A stretch of DNA of 64,000 nucleotides from Erythrophleum ivorense (lineage: Eukaryota > Streptophyta > Magnoliopsida > Fabales > Fabaceae). Numbering within the stretch: the first letter of the stretch is position 1; the number at the start of each line of letters is the position of its first letter. The stretch is from positions 124,001-188,000 of the forward strand of contig JAIUCV010000282.1 of assembly GCA_026724425.1 (NCBI GenBank), written 5' to 3'. The position numbers and the translations under genes were made by a program. The notes beneath the pieces were generated by a model. That model did not search any database, was not told the DNA's origin, and saw only the letters and a program-made list of their open reading frames with translations. Positions 1-10,713 of this stretch are shown in pieces.

Positions 1-772
1 TCTTATCCTGGTTTTTGACTCTAATTACAAACAATTAATATATTTTTCCCCTTGCAAATAATTAATTTTGAAATTAAGCTCCACATTTAATTAATTCATT
101 GCAATTTTTTCATGACATGCCTTTTTATCTAAACATTAATATCCTATTTGATAGAAGGAGGTAAAAAGAAAAGGAGAACAAATTCATTGAAAAATTCTAT
201 TTAATGCGCATTTTAGAAGACTAAAAGAAGAATCTATTTTCATTCTATAAACACGTGAATCAAGAACAATTATTATGCTTAATTTATACAAAATGTATTT
301 TACATTTATTATCATTATTTCTTTTTTCATTCAAACACTATTTTTAAATAGGAATAAGAGGGATATTTCATTATCATTCTTTTTTATTTGTATACTATCT
401 TTATCCAACTTAACTTACAATGGAATAGTATTTCCATTTCTTTCTATACTAAATGTAATTATTCTATTTTATTCATATTATCATTATCTTCTCTTTTCCA
501 TATTAAATAGTTCAGTATACCAAATGAGGCATTTGTGTAACAAGTTTAGACCCTTTAAAGTTCTCAATCATAAATTTTTTATAAAGTTAAAAAAGAGACA
601 GAAAAAGAAAAAGCAGGTTAGCTCCACTAAATAGGCCTCGTACATTATTTCCTCACTCTTTCCTTTTGCATCTTTACAAAAATATTTACAATAAGAAACT
701 TTAAGAGAGATTCATTGTCGTAATGAATAATGAAACCAAGTTAAACAAAAAGAATTATTTTAATAATTTTAC

Positions 773-777
<5 letters not shown>

Positions 778-802
<25 letters not shown>
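778..802. repeat. (TA)n microsatellite
   Basis: About a dozen uninterrupted TA units in AT-rich DNA. Similar TA runs lie at 15861-15884 and 59208-59224. Confidence 0.9.
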
Positions 803-803
<1 letters not shown>

Positions 804-1637
804 GCCCTCAATTTAAACCGTTGATATTATTTAAAGATGATGGTCACTCAATACAATTAATTATTACTATAAAAATTATAATTGAGGCATTAGATAATCT
901 TTGGATGCAAGAATGGTCATGTTATTTTAAAGAATACTTATAGTGCGATATAACATGATAACAAAGCCAACCATTGACTTGAGATATGTGTGTGTGTATT
1001 TGTAGGAAAAAAGAGGTGGGAAAAAAAAAAAGAAAATTAAAAACAATGTCTTTTCCAAGGACAATGCCCTCTAAAAAAATTTTATATGTATTATATATGT
1101 ATATATTATTATTATTTTCTTTAAAACTTTTAAATTTCTCCCCCAAAATTTTTTATTTGCCCCCTTTAAGGTTTTAAAGATTTAAACACATTTTTAAACA
1201 TATAATTGCTCCTTATATTGATCATAAAAGTAAATTTTATAAAACAAATAAAATATAATAAAATATATTAAAGTTTCTCCAAGAAAGTTTTATATTTCCA
1301 TTCTCCAAAAATGACTAATAATATACTCACCACTATCTAATTCTCACTTTTTCACAAATTTCCTTCTTTTTTGTTTTCTATAAACATACTCTCTAATTAT
1401 TGCAAAAACAAGGTTTCATAAAAAAAATAAAATATGACTTTTTCACAGATAATTTGGTTATTTATACTGAGAAGGAGTCTGCAAAGAATTTCACTATAGA
1501 GAACATTATAGATGAATTATATTCAAATACAAATCAAAATGTATTATTCTAATAACTAATACATATTGTATCACTTCTACTATATATTTTATTTGTAAGA
1601 CAGTTATATTTATTTTAATGTTGGTATATTTCTCTTT

Positions 1638-1662
1638 TATTATTATTATTATTATTATTAGT
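1638..1662. repeat. (ATT)n microsatellite
   Basis: About eight ATT units in a row. A similar run lies at about 29245-29266. Confidence 0.85.
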
Positions 1663-2640
1663 CTCTGTTTTTTTAATTTTAGTAAATTTTATTATTATAT
1701 TAATTTAATAGATAATTAAAATTACATTTTTAATAATTATGAGTACTTTAATTAAGTATAAATTTTTGTCCCCTATCAATTTTTTTAAAAAATTTGGTTC
1801 CATCCCTGCTTGTGTGATAACTTCTGTAGGTCGGGTGTGCTTTAAAGTTGATGTTCTACTTTTAGAGTTGATGATCCAATTTTAGAGGGAATGAGGAGGA
1901 AGAGAGTATGTCTGACTCACTTTCTCTTATTTTTTCCTTTTAAATTCACCATCTTAATTTATTTTTTAAATTGGTAGAATCTACTCTTGTTGTGCTTACG
2001 TAATCTCACACTAATAAAACATTATCCCACATATTTAAAGGAATTTCCATTATATTAATGATAAATTGTATTATTAGTTTTTATTTATTTGTGAGAATTA
2101 TTCACGAATGTCACAGTACTTGAGAAAATTGCTTACTAATTAATGTTTATCACATGATTTTGGCTACTCCACCACATTAAAGCTATAATTTTTTATTATT
2201 ATTGATTATCACTCATTTAGAAATGAAATCTATGGCTGATGAAGAGATAGGTGATCTACATTTTTAAAAAAAGTTACTATTATATATTTAATATGACATA
2301 TTTTAACTTGACTATTTGTTGATTAAAATTTTGCATTCAAGTAAATGCATGTGCTTTATTCTTTTATTGATGCAACGAGATAAATGTAAAGAAACTCCAC
2401 CACCCCACGTCATCTACAAAATTCTTATTAAACTAAGAAAATCATTAATATTTTGTTCCTATCAAAGTTCTATAATTTTTTTTCAAGAACTCCACCCTGC
2501 GTAATATACTATTCTGTGATATACTACTGGTAGAACTCCATTAAATATTTGAATAACCTAACCACGTAACTCCCAAATATTAGGTAATTAAGGCCTCAAG
2601 TTTCCAGTTATTGACTTGAAATCCACAAGTTCAAAGACTA

Positions 2641-3045
2641 TGTTATAAAAAAATGGGAGAATAATTATATCATACCAGATATAATGTTTGGATCTATAAC
2701 TGTACCAAAAATCTAAGAAGCAGGCAGTAGCAGGGACGGTATACAACTCACAATACCTTGAATTAATTCAAAGGGTAGGTTAATGTTTCGTTATATTATA
2801 TGATATAACCCTAATTAGTATAAATAAGGTAATTAGCTCTAAGTGGGCTATAAGTTAGGTTCTTATTCCCTTAATAGTCTTATGAGTAGTCCACTTATTA
2901 CAGGATATTCATAATTTACCAAGAAAACTAAGTCTATTTAACAATGGTTGTTACTAAAATTAATTATCATGATATGAACATAATTCGTTAACAAGTCTAA
3001 GAATTAATTAATATTAATCCATAAAATTAAATTATTTTTTCAACA
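2641..3045 (-). repeat. Copia 3' LTR
   Basis: This segment aligns along its length with 17280-17690. Shared blocks include the AAAATGGGAGA edge, a central stretch around GGTAATTAGCTC, and the AATTATCATGATAT block. On the minus strand it begins TGTTGAAAAA and ends TTATAACA. The purine-rich AAGTGAGAGAT just outside it (3046-3056, minus strand) is the usual copia polypurine tract position. Confidence 0.9.
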
Positions 3046-3349
3046 ATCTCTCACTTAAATAGCATTAATCAATTGTTAGACATAATTAAAATAGATCAAC
3101 ACATAGAAAAATAATATCAAATAATTATTATAGACATTATTTCAAAAAATTTAAGAATGAAATAGCAAACCAAGGACATCGAATTTGATAAGGAAAACAA
3201 TGTAATAAATACCAAGTAGGTTCCAAATCTGAATAAAATGGAATATCAAAAGAAAAATGTTCAAAATTATATGAATCAACTAGAATATAAGGTGTCCCTA
3301 AAAAACACAACTTAGACTCTCACTAAAACAAGGTATCATTAAAAGATCT

Positions 3350-4612
3350 TACAAGACCCATTTGAGTTACTTGTTTACAAAAAACTCTAACTTGTAAGCC
3401 CTTGGTCAATGGATCTACCAACATAAGGTCCATAGAAATATGGTCAATTTGAGTCTGAGATTTACAAATCATCTATCTAACAAATAGTAAGTTGACATTA
3501 AAATGTTCAGCACGACTAGAATTCTGATGATTATGAGAGAAGCATATAGCAAATGCATTATCACAATAAATGGTCAAGGGCTAAGATATACTCTCAACAA
3601 TATGCATACCAAAAATCAATTTCCTTAATCATATAGCCAATCAAGTGGCCTTATAACAAGCAATATAATTTACTTCCATAGCTGAGGTAGCTATAAGTAT
3701 TTGTTTGACACTTTTTCATGAAACAACTCAGCCAGACATCATAAAAATGTATCCAGAAGTAGATTTCAAATCATTTATACAATTTTCTGAAATCTGGATC
3801 TGAATAACTAATGATACCAAGAGAATTAGATTTTTTGTAAGTCAACATATAATCTTTAGTGCCTTGTAAGTACCTCATGATCTTTTTTGCAGCTTTCTAA
3901 TGATCTTGTCTAGGATTGCTCAAGTATCTTTCAAGAACATTGATAGCAAAAGTTATGTCTAGGTAAGTACACATTTGAGCAAACATCAAGCTGCCAAAAG
4001 TAGAAGCATATGAAATAGTATCCATCTCAGCCCTCTCTTTTTCATTCTGAGGACAATATGATCTAGATAACCTCTCACTTTTTTGAACAAGTATAATATA
4101 AGGAGAATACGAGTGCATATTGAATTTCTTAAGCACTCTATCAACATAAGTCCTCTAAAACGACCCAAGAACCGCATTAGACCTATCATAATGGATCTGA
4201 ATCCTAAGAATATAAAAGGCCTCACCAAGATCTTTTATGTCAATGTGACAAGAAAGCATGTGTTTTGTCTCATTCAAAAGGTTAATACTATTACTTGTTA
4301 AAAGTATGTTGTCGACATATAGCATAAGAACAATGAAATTTCCTCGATCAAACTTTTGAAAGATAAATTGGTCTAAAGAATTTTCAATAAAACTAAGAAA
4401 TGTGACAACTTCATCAAATTTCAAATACCACTTCTTAAAAGCTTGTTTCAACCTATAAATGGATCTCTTTAACTTACACACTAAGTGCACTTTTCCAGTT
4501 TCTTCAAAACCATTTGGTTGAATCATATAAACATTTTTAGATAAACTTCCATTTAGAAAGACAGTTTTAACATCCATCTAGTAGAATTCTAAATTAAAAT
4601 AAACAACAAAAG
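3350..4612 (-). pseudogene. pol: Copia RT carboxyl part and RNase H remnant
   Basis: From the solo LTR edge at 4612 the minus strand continues the RT frame with an FNLEFY-stop-MDVKTVFLNG block (copia consensus QMDVKTAFLNG). It runs through KLKRSIYRLKQAFKKWY to LMLYVDNILLTS. The usual catalytic YVDD is YVDN here, so the second aspartate is gone. The 4136-3897 stretch reads YASTFGSLMFAQMCTYLDI and then ERYLSNPRQDH, the conserved region between RT and RNase H. Weaker RNase H homology with several stops continues to about 3350. A frameshift lies near 4140-4160, where the two open stretches overlap. Confidence 0.9.
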
Positions 4613-5858
4613 TGACCACGAAAAATTATATGGGCTTCCGCAAGTGCACGGGTCGTCAAGTAGTTCAATGATAAGTAAAAGTATCGTTCCCACGAGGAAT
4701 GATTTAAATGCAATTAGGCAATGCACAACCCCCTTTCATCCATGTTAAGCTACCAATTAAGCAATTCATGATTTAAAACTAATTTTTAACCAAAACAATT
4801 TAAAGAAAACTTAGTTGGCAAGGAAAATTTAGACAAAAAAAATCCAAGGTTTTGAAGTTACCTAGAGTCACTATTCCCTTGATGCTTACTAGAACTTAAT
4901 TACTTGTTCAATTGCAATTAATTATCACCTTGTGGGTTAAGAGATTCATAAGCTATAACCGTCCGTCGATGTAATTATAGCCCTACTCTTTCCTAAAGTC
5001 TAAGTGTCCTTAGAATTAGGTTAGAGTGCATTACTAACCATAACCCTCTACAAACCAATTAAGGCAATTAGGTATATTTCTATCCCAATTACGAATTAGA
5101 ATAATCTAACTTAATCTATCCAACTCTTAGGTCCAATTAGAATTCCTTTTTCAAGGTAATTTCCAATTACCCAAATCAATTCCAAGAGGTGGCCAATCCC
5201 TAAGAAAGCATTAAGCAAAAGAAAGATACACAAGGCTCAAATCATTACAATCAACAAGAAAAATAAAGATTTAGTTCACATCAAGTTCATAGTACTCTAG
5301 GTAAAGAGAAGTTTAGCTACACATAGCTAAATCTACAGCAAATCCCAATCAAATACATGGAGAAGATGAAGAGAAACAGAAAAAGCAAACAAAGGGATGA
5401 AATAAATGCAGAAAGTGGAGCTTCCCCTTGATTCTTCTTCTTCCTTCACTCCTCCAAGCTTGAAAAACCTCCAAAGACCACCCAAAAATGCCTCTTGGAC
5501 GTTCAGAACCCTCCTCTGCCGCAGAATGAATGAAAACCTAGCTGCAATTCGTGTTTTGTATCCTCATTAATCAAAACGCAGAGTTTTGACGCCGGGTTTA
5601 GCGGCCGCTTCTTCAGATAAAGCGACCGCTTCTTTTCTTGGAGCTTACCATTGAGTAAAATTCTGAAACAAGAAATATTTTCTATTAAGGCAACATCTAC
5701 TCAATCATAATTATTCACAATTAACTTCATTTCTCTCTTTCACTTTTGATTTGAAAAATTATTTACAAATAATGAACAATTCCCATTAAAACTCTAATAG
5801 ATGACTCCCAAATTAAATCCAATTAACTATAATTAATACTAAATATTGGGAGTCATCA
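4613..5858 (-). mobile_element. Solo LTR (Ty3-gypsy type), 1.25 kb, inside copia RT
   Basis: The segment begins TGACCACG and ends AGTCATCA. It is flanked by the perfect pentamer AAAAG at 4608-4612 and 5859-5863. Removing it and one pentamer rejoins the RT frame, which proves the insertion. It shares the ATCGTTCCCACGAGGA motif near its left edge with the Athila-like LTRs at 36499 and 48551 (there ATCATTCCCACGAGGA), so it is probably from a related family in the same orientation. Near the right edge, 5803-5815 and 5845-5857 form an inverted repeat around GATGACTCCCAA. A GC-rich patch with a GCGGCCGC core lies at about 5590-5640. Confidence 0.95.
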
Positions 5859-6360
5859 AAAAGCCATTAAAATTCTAAAGGCATCTTTAGTAGATATCGG
5901 TGAGAATGTTTTTATATAGTCAATACCCTCTCTCTGATTATAACCCTTAACAATTAGTCTGGCTTTATATTTTTTATAACCCTTAACAATTAGTCTGGCT
6001 TTATATTTTTTAATTTCACTTATGGTCCCATGCTTTGTCTTAAAAACCCATTTATAGCTAATAACTTTACAACCAATAAGCAAATAAGTGAGTTCCTAAA
6101 CATGATTTTGTCCATAGAAGATAACTTGTCTTTTATAGCCTTTAATCATTTGACTGAGTTAGGAATTGATATAGCTTCCTAATAGGAAAGCATATTTGAA
6201 ATATCAATTACATTAAATTCATGTTCCTACAAGAAAACCATGAAACCATTCATAATTGTATGTCAACGTACCTTTTGTGACCACCTTAATGGAATGGCAT
6301 TACTAGTTATGTTTGGTACCTTTGTATCAACAACAAGTGGCTTATCGTGATCATCAACAA
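5859..6360 (-). pseudogene. pol: Copia RT, amino-terminal part
   Basis: On the minus strand 6360-6090 gives the integrase-RT linker: VDDHDKPLVVDTKV, then a W-S-x-R-x-R-like block, then EAISIPNSVK and a D-x-L-x-SMDK block. From 6083 the frame reads GCKVISYKWVFKTKHG and then EGIDYIKTFSPIS, the start of the copia reverse transcriptase. A perfect 36-bp duplication adds twelve extra residues. The frame stops at 5859, where a solo LTR interrupts it, and continues at 4612. Confidence 0.9.
5941..6012 (-). repeat. Perfect 36-bp tandem duplication inside copia RT
   Basis: 5941-5976 and 5977-6012 are identical 36-mers. They duplicate twelve codons (KYKARLIVKGY region) in frame. No other copy of this unit is seen. 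Confidence 0.95.
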
Positions 6361-9340
6361 TGTAACACCTGGTTCCTTAAACTGAACTAGAATTCGGTAA
6401 GATAATAAAAGAGAACCCTAAAGCAAAATAAATTAAGGCCAACAAGGATAGAATATTAATTAGAGCATCTAGAAATGGCCCAAAACTGGAGCAAAAAAGA
6501 CTAAATAGATTAAAGTGAATATGTAATGGCAAAATCATAATTTTTGATAAAATTTAAAAATTCAAAGAAAGAAGTTTTAAATGGTAAAGTTAATCTCACT
6601 AAAGTTTTCAAGGGTGACCATAGGAACCATCAAAATGGCTAAAACTCTATTAATGTACAATTTAGGCATTAGTTGATTGAAACTTCAAGTAAGCCATTCT
6701 AGATTGTTCTTAATTCTGAAAATTTTAAAGTAAATCTTTTTAATAAACTAGAGAGTCTCAATTTTACTATGAAAAAGACATTCTTAAAAAAGGATATAAA
6801 ATGTGCTCAAACTGAGGAATTGAAGTTATGGGACATAACAAGAATTTTTGTAATTGTTTTAAATCATCTCCCTTCTTTTTAAGTCATGCTAGCCCTCTAA
6901 TGTGTTCTAACCAACTTAGTTACCTCTGGTTCAGACCTCATAGATGCATAAGAAGAAGGGAGAAAGAGGAGGAAGAAAAGCTAAGAAAGTGTAAGGATTT
7001 ATATATTTTTTCACTATATATTAGTTACCAAATCTCTTCTCCTTTCTAAGCTCTCTTCATTGATAGTTTTAGTTTTTTAAAAGGATCATTTTGGTGGCTA
7101 AACTCTTGGAGGAAGAAGGGAATTTGAAGTAACCATTTGTGGCATAGAATTCTTCATTGAACAATGATTAAAACAAGGTATGGCGATTAAGATGGAAAAC
7201 TTGCAATTTCTTTAAGTTTTCCTCCTTCTCCAATTCGGCCAACATATAAGGATTCTAGAGGGAATTGGTTTTTGGCCAAAACTTATAGGAAAAGGGGTTT
7301 AGGAGTATGGAGATTAAGATGGAACAAAGAGAATCAATTAAAAAGCTATAAAATGTAAGATAGATTACCTAGGGTTTTGTTTGCACCTTGAAAGTTCTAG
7401 AACCCTAAGGAGACATTTCAAGCTATGTAAGATCATATTTAAACTAGAAAGAAGCGAAGGAAGCTCCATATGTATCAAATTCCCAGGAGAAGTGAGCAAA
7501 ACTCTTATAGTTCCTCCTTATGGCATGGCCTCAGCCTAGGGTAGGAAATGGTACCTAGGAAGTGCTTTAATAGATCCTAATGTTTTAAGAGGCCTAAATT
7601 TGATGAATGAATACCAATGGAACCATTGCATTGAATTTATAAACTTTATTTTAAAAGGTGAATTTTAGGGTTCAATTGGGCTTAAAGAAGCAAGTTAGTT
7701 TTAAGCTCATTTAATTAAGCATATAATGACTCAAATAAGTTCTATTAGACTTATATAGTTCATAGAAAGTGAAAGTTTGGAGCTTAGAAAGTGAATTCCA
7801 AGAGTTGCCTCTTAAGGAACCTAAAATGACCTAAGACATCATATTGAGTCATAATAGAATTAGGTGATGATAATATGGGTTAAAGTGGATTTAATATCAT
7901 ATTTTGTCTTGAAATTACTATATGTAGGCCAAGCTAGCCCAAATTCACCTATTTTTGGGGTGCCAAGTCAAAGAAAACCAAGGAAAAGAGAAACAACAGG
8001 TGGGTTAGTGGTAGTTCGAAGTCTCCAAAGTCATAAGGTAGCTTTATCTCCTTATCTTGCATATAATTAAATGTTGAATGAGTTGAGATACTTGTATATG
8101 TAGTTGCTTGATGTATTCATGAGTTATGCTTTGATATGATTTCTATTAAGAGTTTTATGTATAAGTATTATATGTTTTTGGCTTATCACTCCTTATAGTG
8201 GGAAATTGAGCACAGTAGCTCTTTATTGGCTTAGAAATGAGTTTAATTGAGCCTAAATAATATGTCTTGATGTGATGATTTGAAGAGAAATGATTTTTCA
8301 TTCTAAAAGTTATGTTTTAAGTTACATGATGCATATAAACCATATACTTGCACTACATGTATTGCATTTCCTTATAGCATTCTTGTATGTATTGATTTGG
8401 TTAAGATTAGCTACTGAGATTCTCCCCATAATCTCACTCATGTTCTTCCCACTAAACTATTTCAAGTTCTCCAAACAAAGGAAAGGAAATTGAGAAGAGT
8501 TAGGCATTAGGAAATGATGTAACTAGAACTTTGTAATCTATACTTACTTGATGTATATGATAGGCTTGAAAGGATAGTAAGCATATGTCTGTATAATGAA
8601 TTTTATATAGATGACAAGGTTACATAATAGAAACATATGTATAAGTTTGAGAATATGAATATGAGCCATTTTGATGTATGATTGGACCATTAGCACATAG
8701 ATTTGTATATGTGAAGCATTATGGCTTATATGTATATTTGGGTGTTGGATGACCATATTTTGATACAAGCTTTATTTCATGCATTGGACCTTATGGAAAT
8801 GATGTTTAGAATTATTAAAATTTGCTCAAAGTGAGAGAATGCAAATTAAATTGGACTACTTTAGAACCAAAATTTGATCCAAATGAGCTATAAGTTGCAC
8901 CTCTACCCTTGATAGCCTAAATGACTTGGTTTGAGGTTAAAATTTGGCATGCAATTAGAAATTTATAAATATTTTTAACAAGCTAAGAATGAAAATTTTT
9001 AGAGCTATATAGAATATTTTATGAATTTTTAAAGTTGACAAAATTATGTAGGATTGGCCTGGTACTATAGCAATTGGTGCAGCTACAGTTTTTGCAGTTT
9101 TCAATTAGCCAAATGAACTCAGTTTTACTTAAAATTTTCATAGGATAAAGTTCACATTATAAGCTTTTCATAGACATATAATTTGCATATATTAGAGTTA
9201 TATAGCCCAAGTTATAAATTTTTGAAGTTTAAGGTCTTCTTATGTCAAAGAGGCTAAATTGAGCTATATGACTTTTATATTCAAATAGGATTCAAGTCTT
9301 CATTTTGTGGATCAAAACAAACTTGTCTATAGTGATTATG
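6361..9340 (-). mobile_element. Family-L long LTR copy (L1), right end damaged
   Basis: It starts TGTAACACC at 6361 inside the integrase-RT linker of the copia element. It is homologous to the L copies at 10714-14118 and 31359-34866 across most of its length, for example the GAGxxATTGGGATTC-like block and the AATTTTTCAAAGTTG-like block near the right part. Homology fades after about 9290, roughly 400 bp before an intact copy would end, and unrelated gag-like sequence follows. No target duplication can be assigned with confidence. Strand is given relative to copy L3 (18466-21379), called + here. Confidence 0.75.
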
Positions 9341-9660
9341 ACTGAAGAAGAAGAAGAATTTGAATTTAACCACTATAGCTCCAATTACTATGGAAAATGA
9401 AAGAAAAAAATCTCATTTCCACAAAGCCCACTTTAAAGGCTACATGAGCTTTAGAAAAAGAAGACACAAGAAGCCTATAAGATTCTTTAAAAATTAGACT
9501 ACACAATACTAAAGAAAGGATTGTTGTTATATTTATGGAAAGAAAGGACATTTCGCTAAATAGTGTCCAAACAAGTCAAAGGAAGATATCAGGTTTCAAC
9601 AGCTACAAATAGTTTGGTAATAGTATTAATATAGTTGATTTTGAAAATAAATAGTATAAA
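9340..9660 (+). pseudogene. Gag-like CCHC zinc-knuckle fragment of another retroelement
   Basis: On the plus strand, opposite to the surrounding copia, a basic Lys/Arg-rich stretch (about 9400-9520) leads into a zinc-knuckle motif at 9522-9566, CCYIYGKKGHFAK followed by a stop and CP. The stretch has in-frame stops at 9495, 9510 and 9561 and the second Cys of the knuckle is replaced by Tyr. A basic region followed by a CCHC knuckle occurs in capsid proteins of LTR retrotransposons and of integrated plant pararetroviruses, and I cannot decide between these. No protease or RT follows it here; copia integrase on the other strand resumes at about 9680. Confidence 0.5.
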
Positions 9661-9679
9661 TGATGCTATGTGAAGATAG

Positions 9680-10713
9680 ATATGACAAGCAGGATTTTGA
9701 ACATCAATATCTCATTCATAGAAAAATTTTGATGATAAATGCAGTATAAGTATAGGTATGACAATAGTCTCCTCTCTGAGATTAATAACACAGGGTTGAT
9801 GACTCTCACTATCTAGGTTATCCTCAAAATAAAATGCTCGATCTGATTCAATGACTTTAGTAAAATAAGTGGGATAATAGAATCTACTGCCTTTAGAGCC
9901 TGTACAATAACTAATGAAAAAACCATTGATAAATTTCTCATCTAACTTCTTGAGTTGGGAATTATATGGTCTCACCTCCCCTTGCAACCCTATACATGAA
10001 AATGCCTCAAATTAGACTTCTTATCAAACATTAATTCATATAGAGTTTTGGGAACAACCTTACTAGGAACTTGGATGAGTATGTATATAGCTATCTTTAA
10101 AATGTCACCATATAAAAATTCAGGCAACAAAGAATGACTAAGCATATATCTCACCATATCTATCATGGTATGGTTTCACCTTTCCACAACCCCATTTTGC
10201 TAAAATGTGCCAAGTAGGGTGTATTGTGCCTTAATATTGCACTTTTTCAGGAACAATGCAAATGAGGTAGAGTTTCTATTTCAATGTATCTACCATAATA
10301 TTCATCACCCCTGTTGGATTTCAACTCAATTGTAGCCTTAAAAGCTTTAAAAGCATCTCAAGAATCTGATTTCTCATGTAAGTGGTCAATCCACCCATAT
10401 TTAAAGCGATGGTAATGCAATATTCAAAGCATCCCATAGTAATAGAAGTGATAGGTCTACAAATATCTATATGAATTAAACCCAAGATATCCTAGTTCTT
10501 GTTTGCCTTTTTATTCCTAGCTTTAGCAAGGAATTGTCCCTTTATATAATCAACACAAGAACCAAAGTCAAAAAAGTCAAGCTTGTACAAAACATTTTGC
10601 TTAACTATCCTTTCTAATCTATCTCTAGGAATGTGACCCAATCACCTATGCCACAACATGAAAGGGTTTTCATTAAGTCTTCCACACTTGTTACCAATGA
10701 CAATATTAGTACT
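9680..10713 (-). pseudogene. pol: Copia integrase remnant
   Basis: Integrase inserts the cDNA into the genome. On the minus strand, 10713 to about 10400 reads through LWHxxLGHIPRDRLERIVK, a CxxC-like pair and an IHIDICRPIT block. These are the HHCC zinc-binding and first core motifs of copia integrase, with stops. The 9987-9712 stretch (91 codons) is the integrase carboxyl part: YNSQLKKLDEKFINGFF, a G-x-K-GSRFYxP block and ESDRAFYFEDN, as in copia 'G-K-x-YxP...KLD-x-K...GYF-x-GY'. The continuation towards RT is cut by the insertion from 6361 to about 9660. Confidence 0.88.

Larger units (their letters stand above)
1..2640. other. AT-rich intergenic DNA, no gene seen
   Basis: Very AT-rich sequence without a recognisable coding segment. 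Short open frames (for example 275-634) are low-complexity, rich in Phe, Ile, Leu and Lys, and resemble nothing I know. It holds a (TA)n run at about 778-802 and an (ATT)n run at about 1638-1662. It ends at the target site of the copia element that starts at 2641. Confidence 0.7.

Noticed and set aside
275..634. 119-codon open frame
   Set aside because: Low-complexity Phe/Ile/Leu/Lys composition typical of chance frames in AT-rich DNA; no motif or conserved context.
9561..9574. AACAA at 9570-9574 as the right target duplication of L1 (with AACAA at 6356-6360)
   Set aside because: The pentamer falls within the zinc-knuckle coding fragment and no GTTACA end precedes it; chance match is likely.
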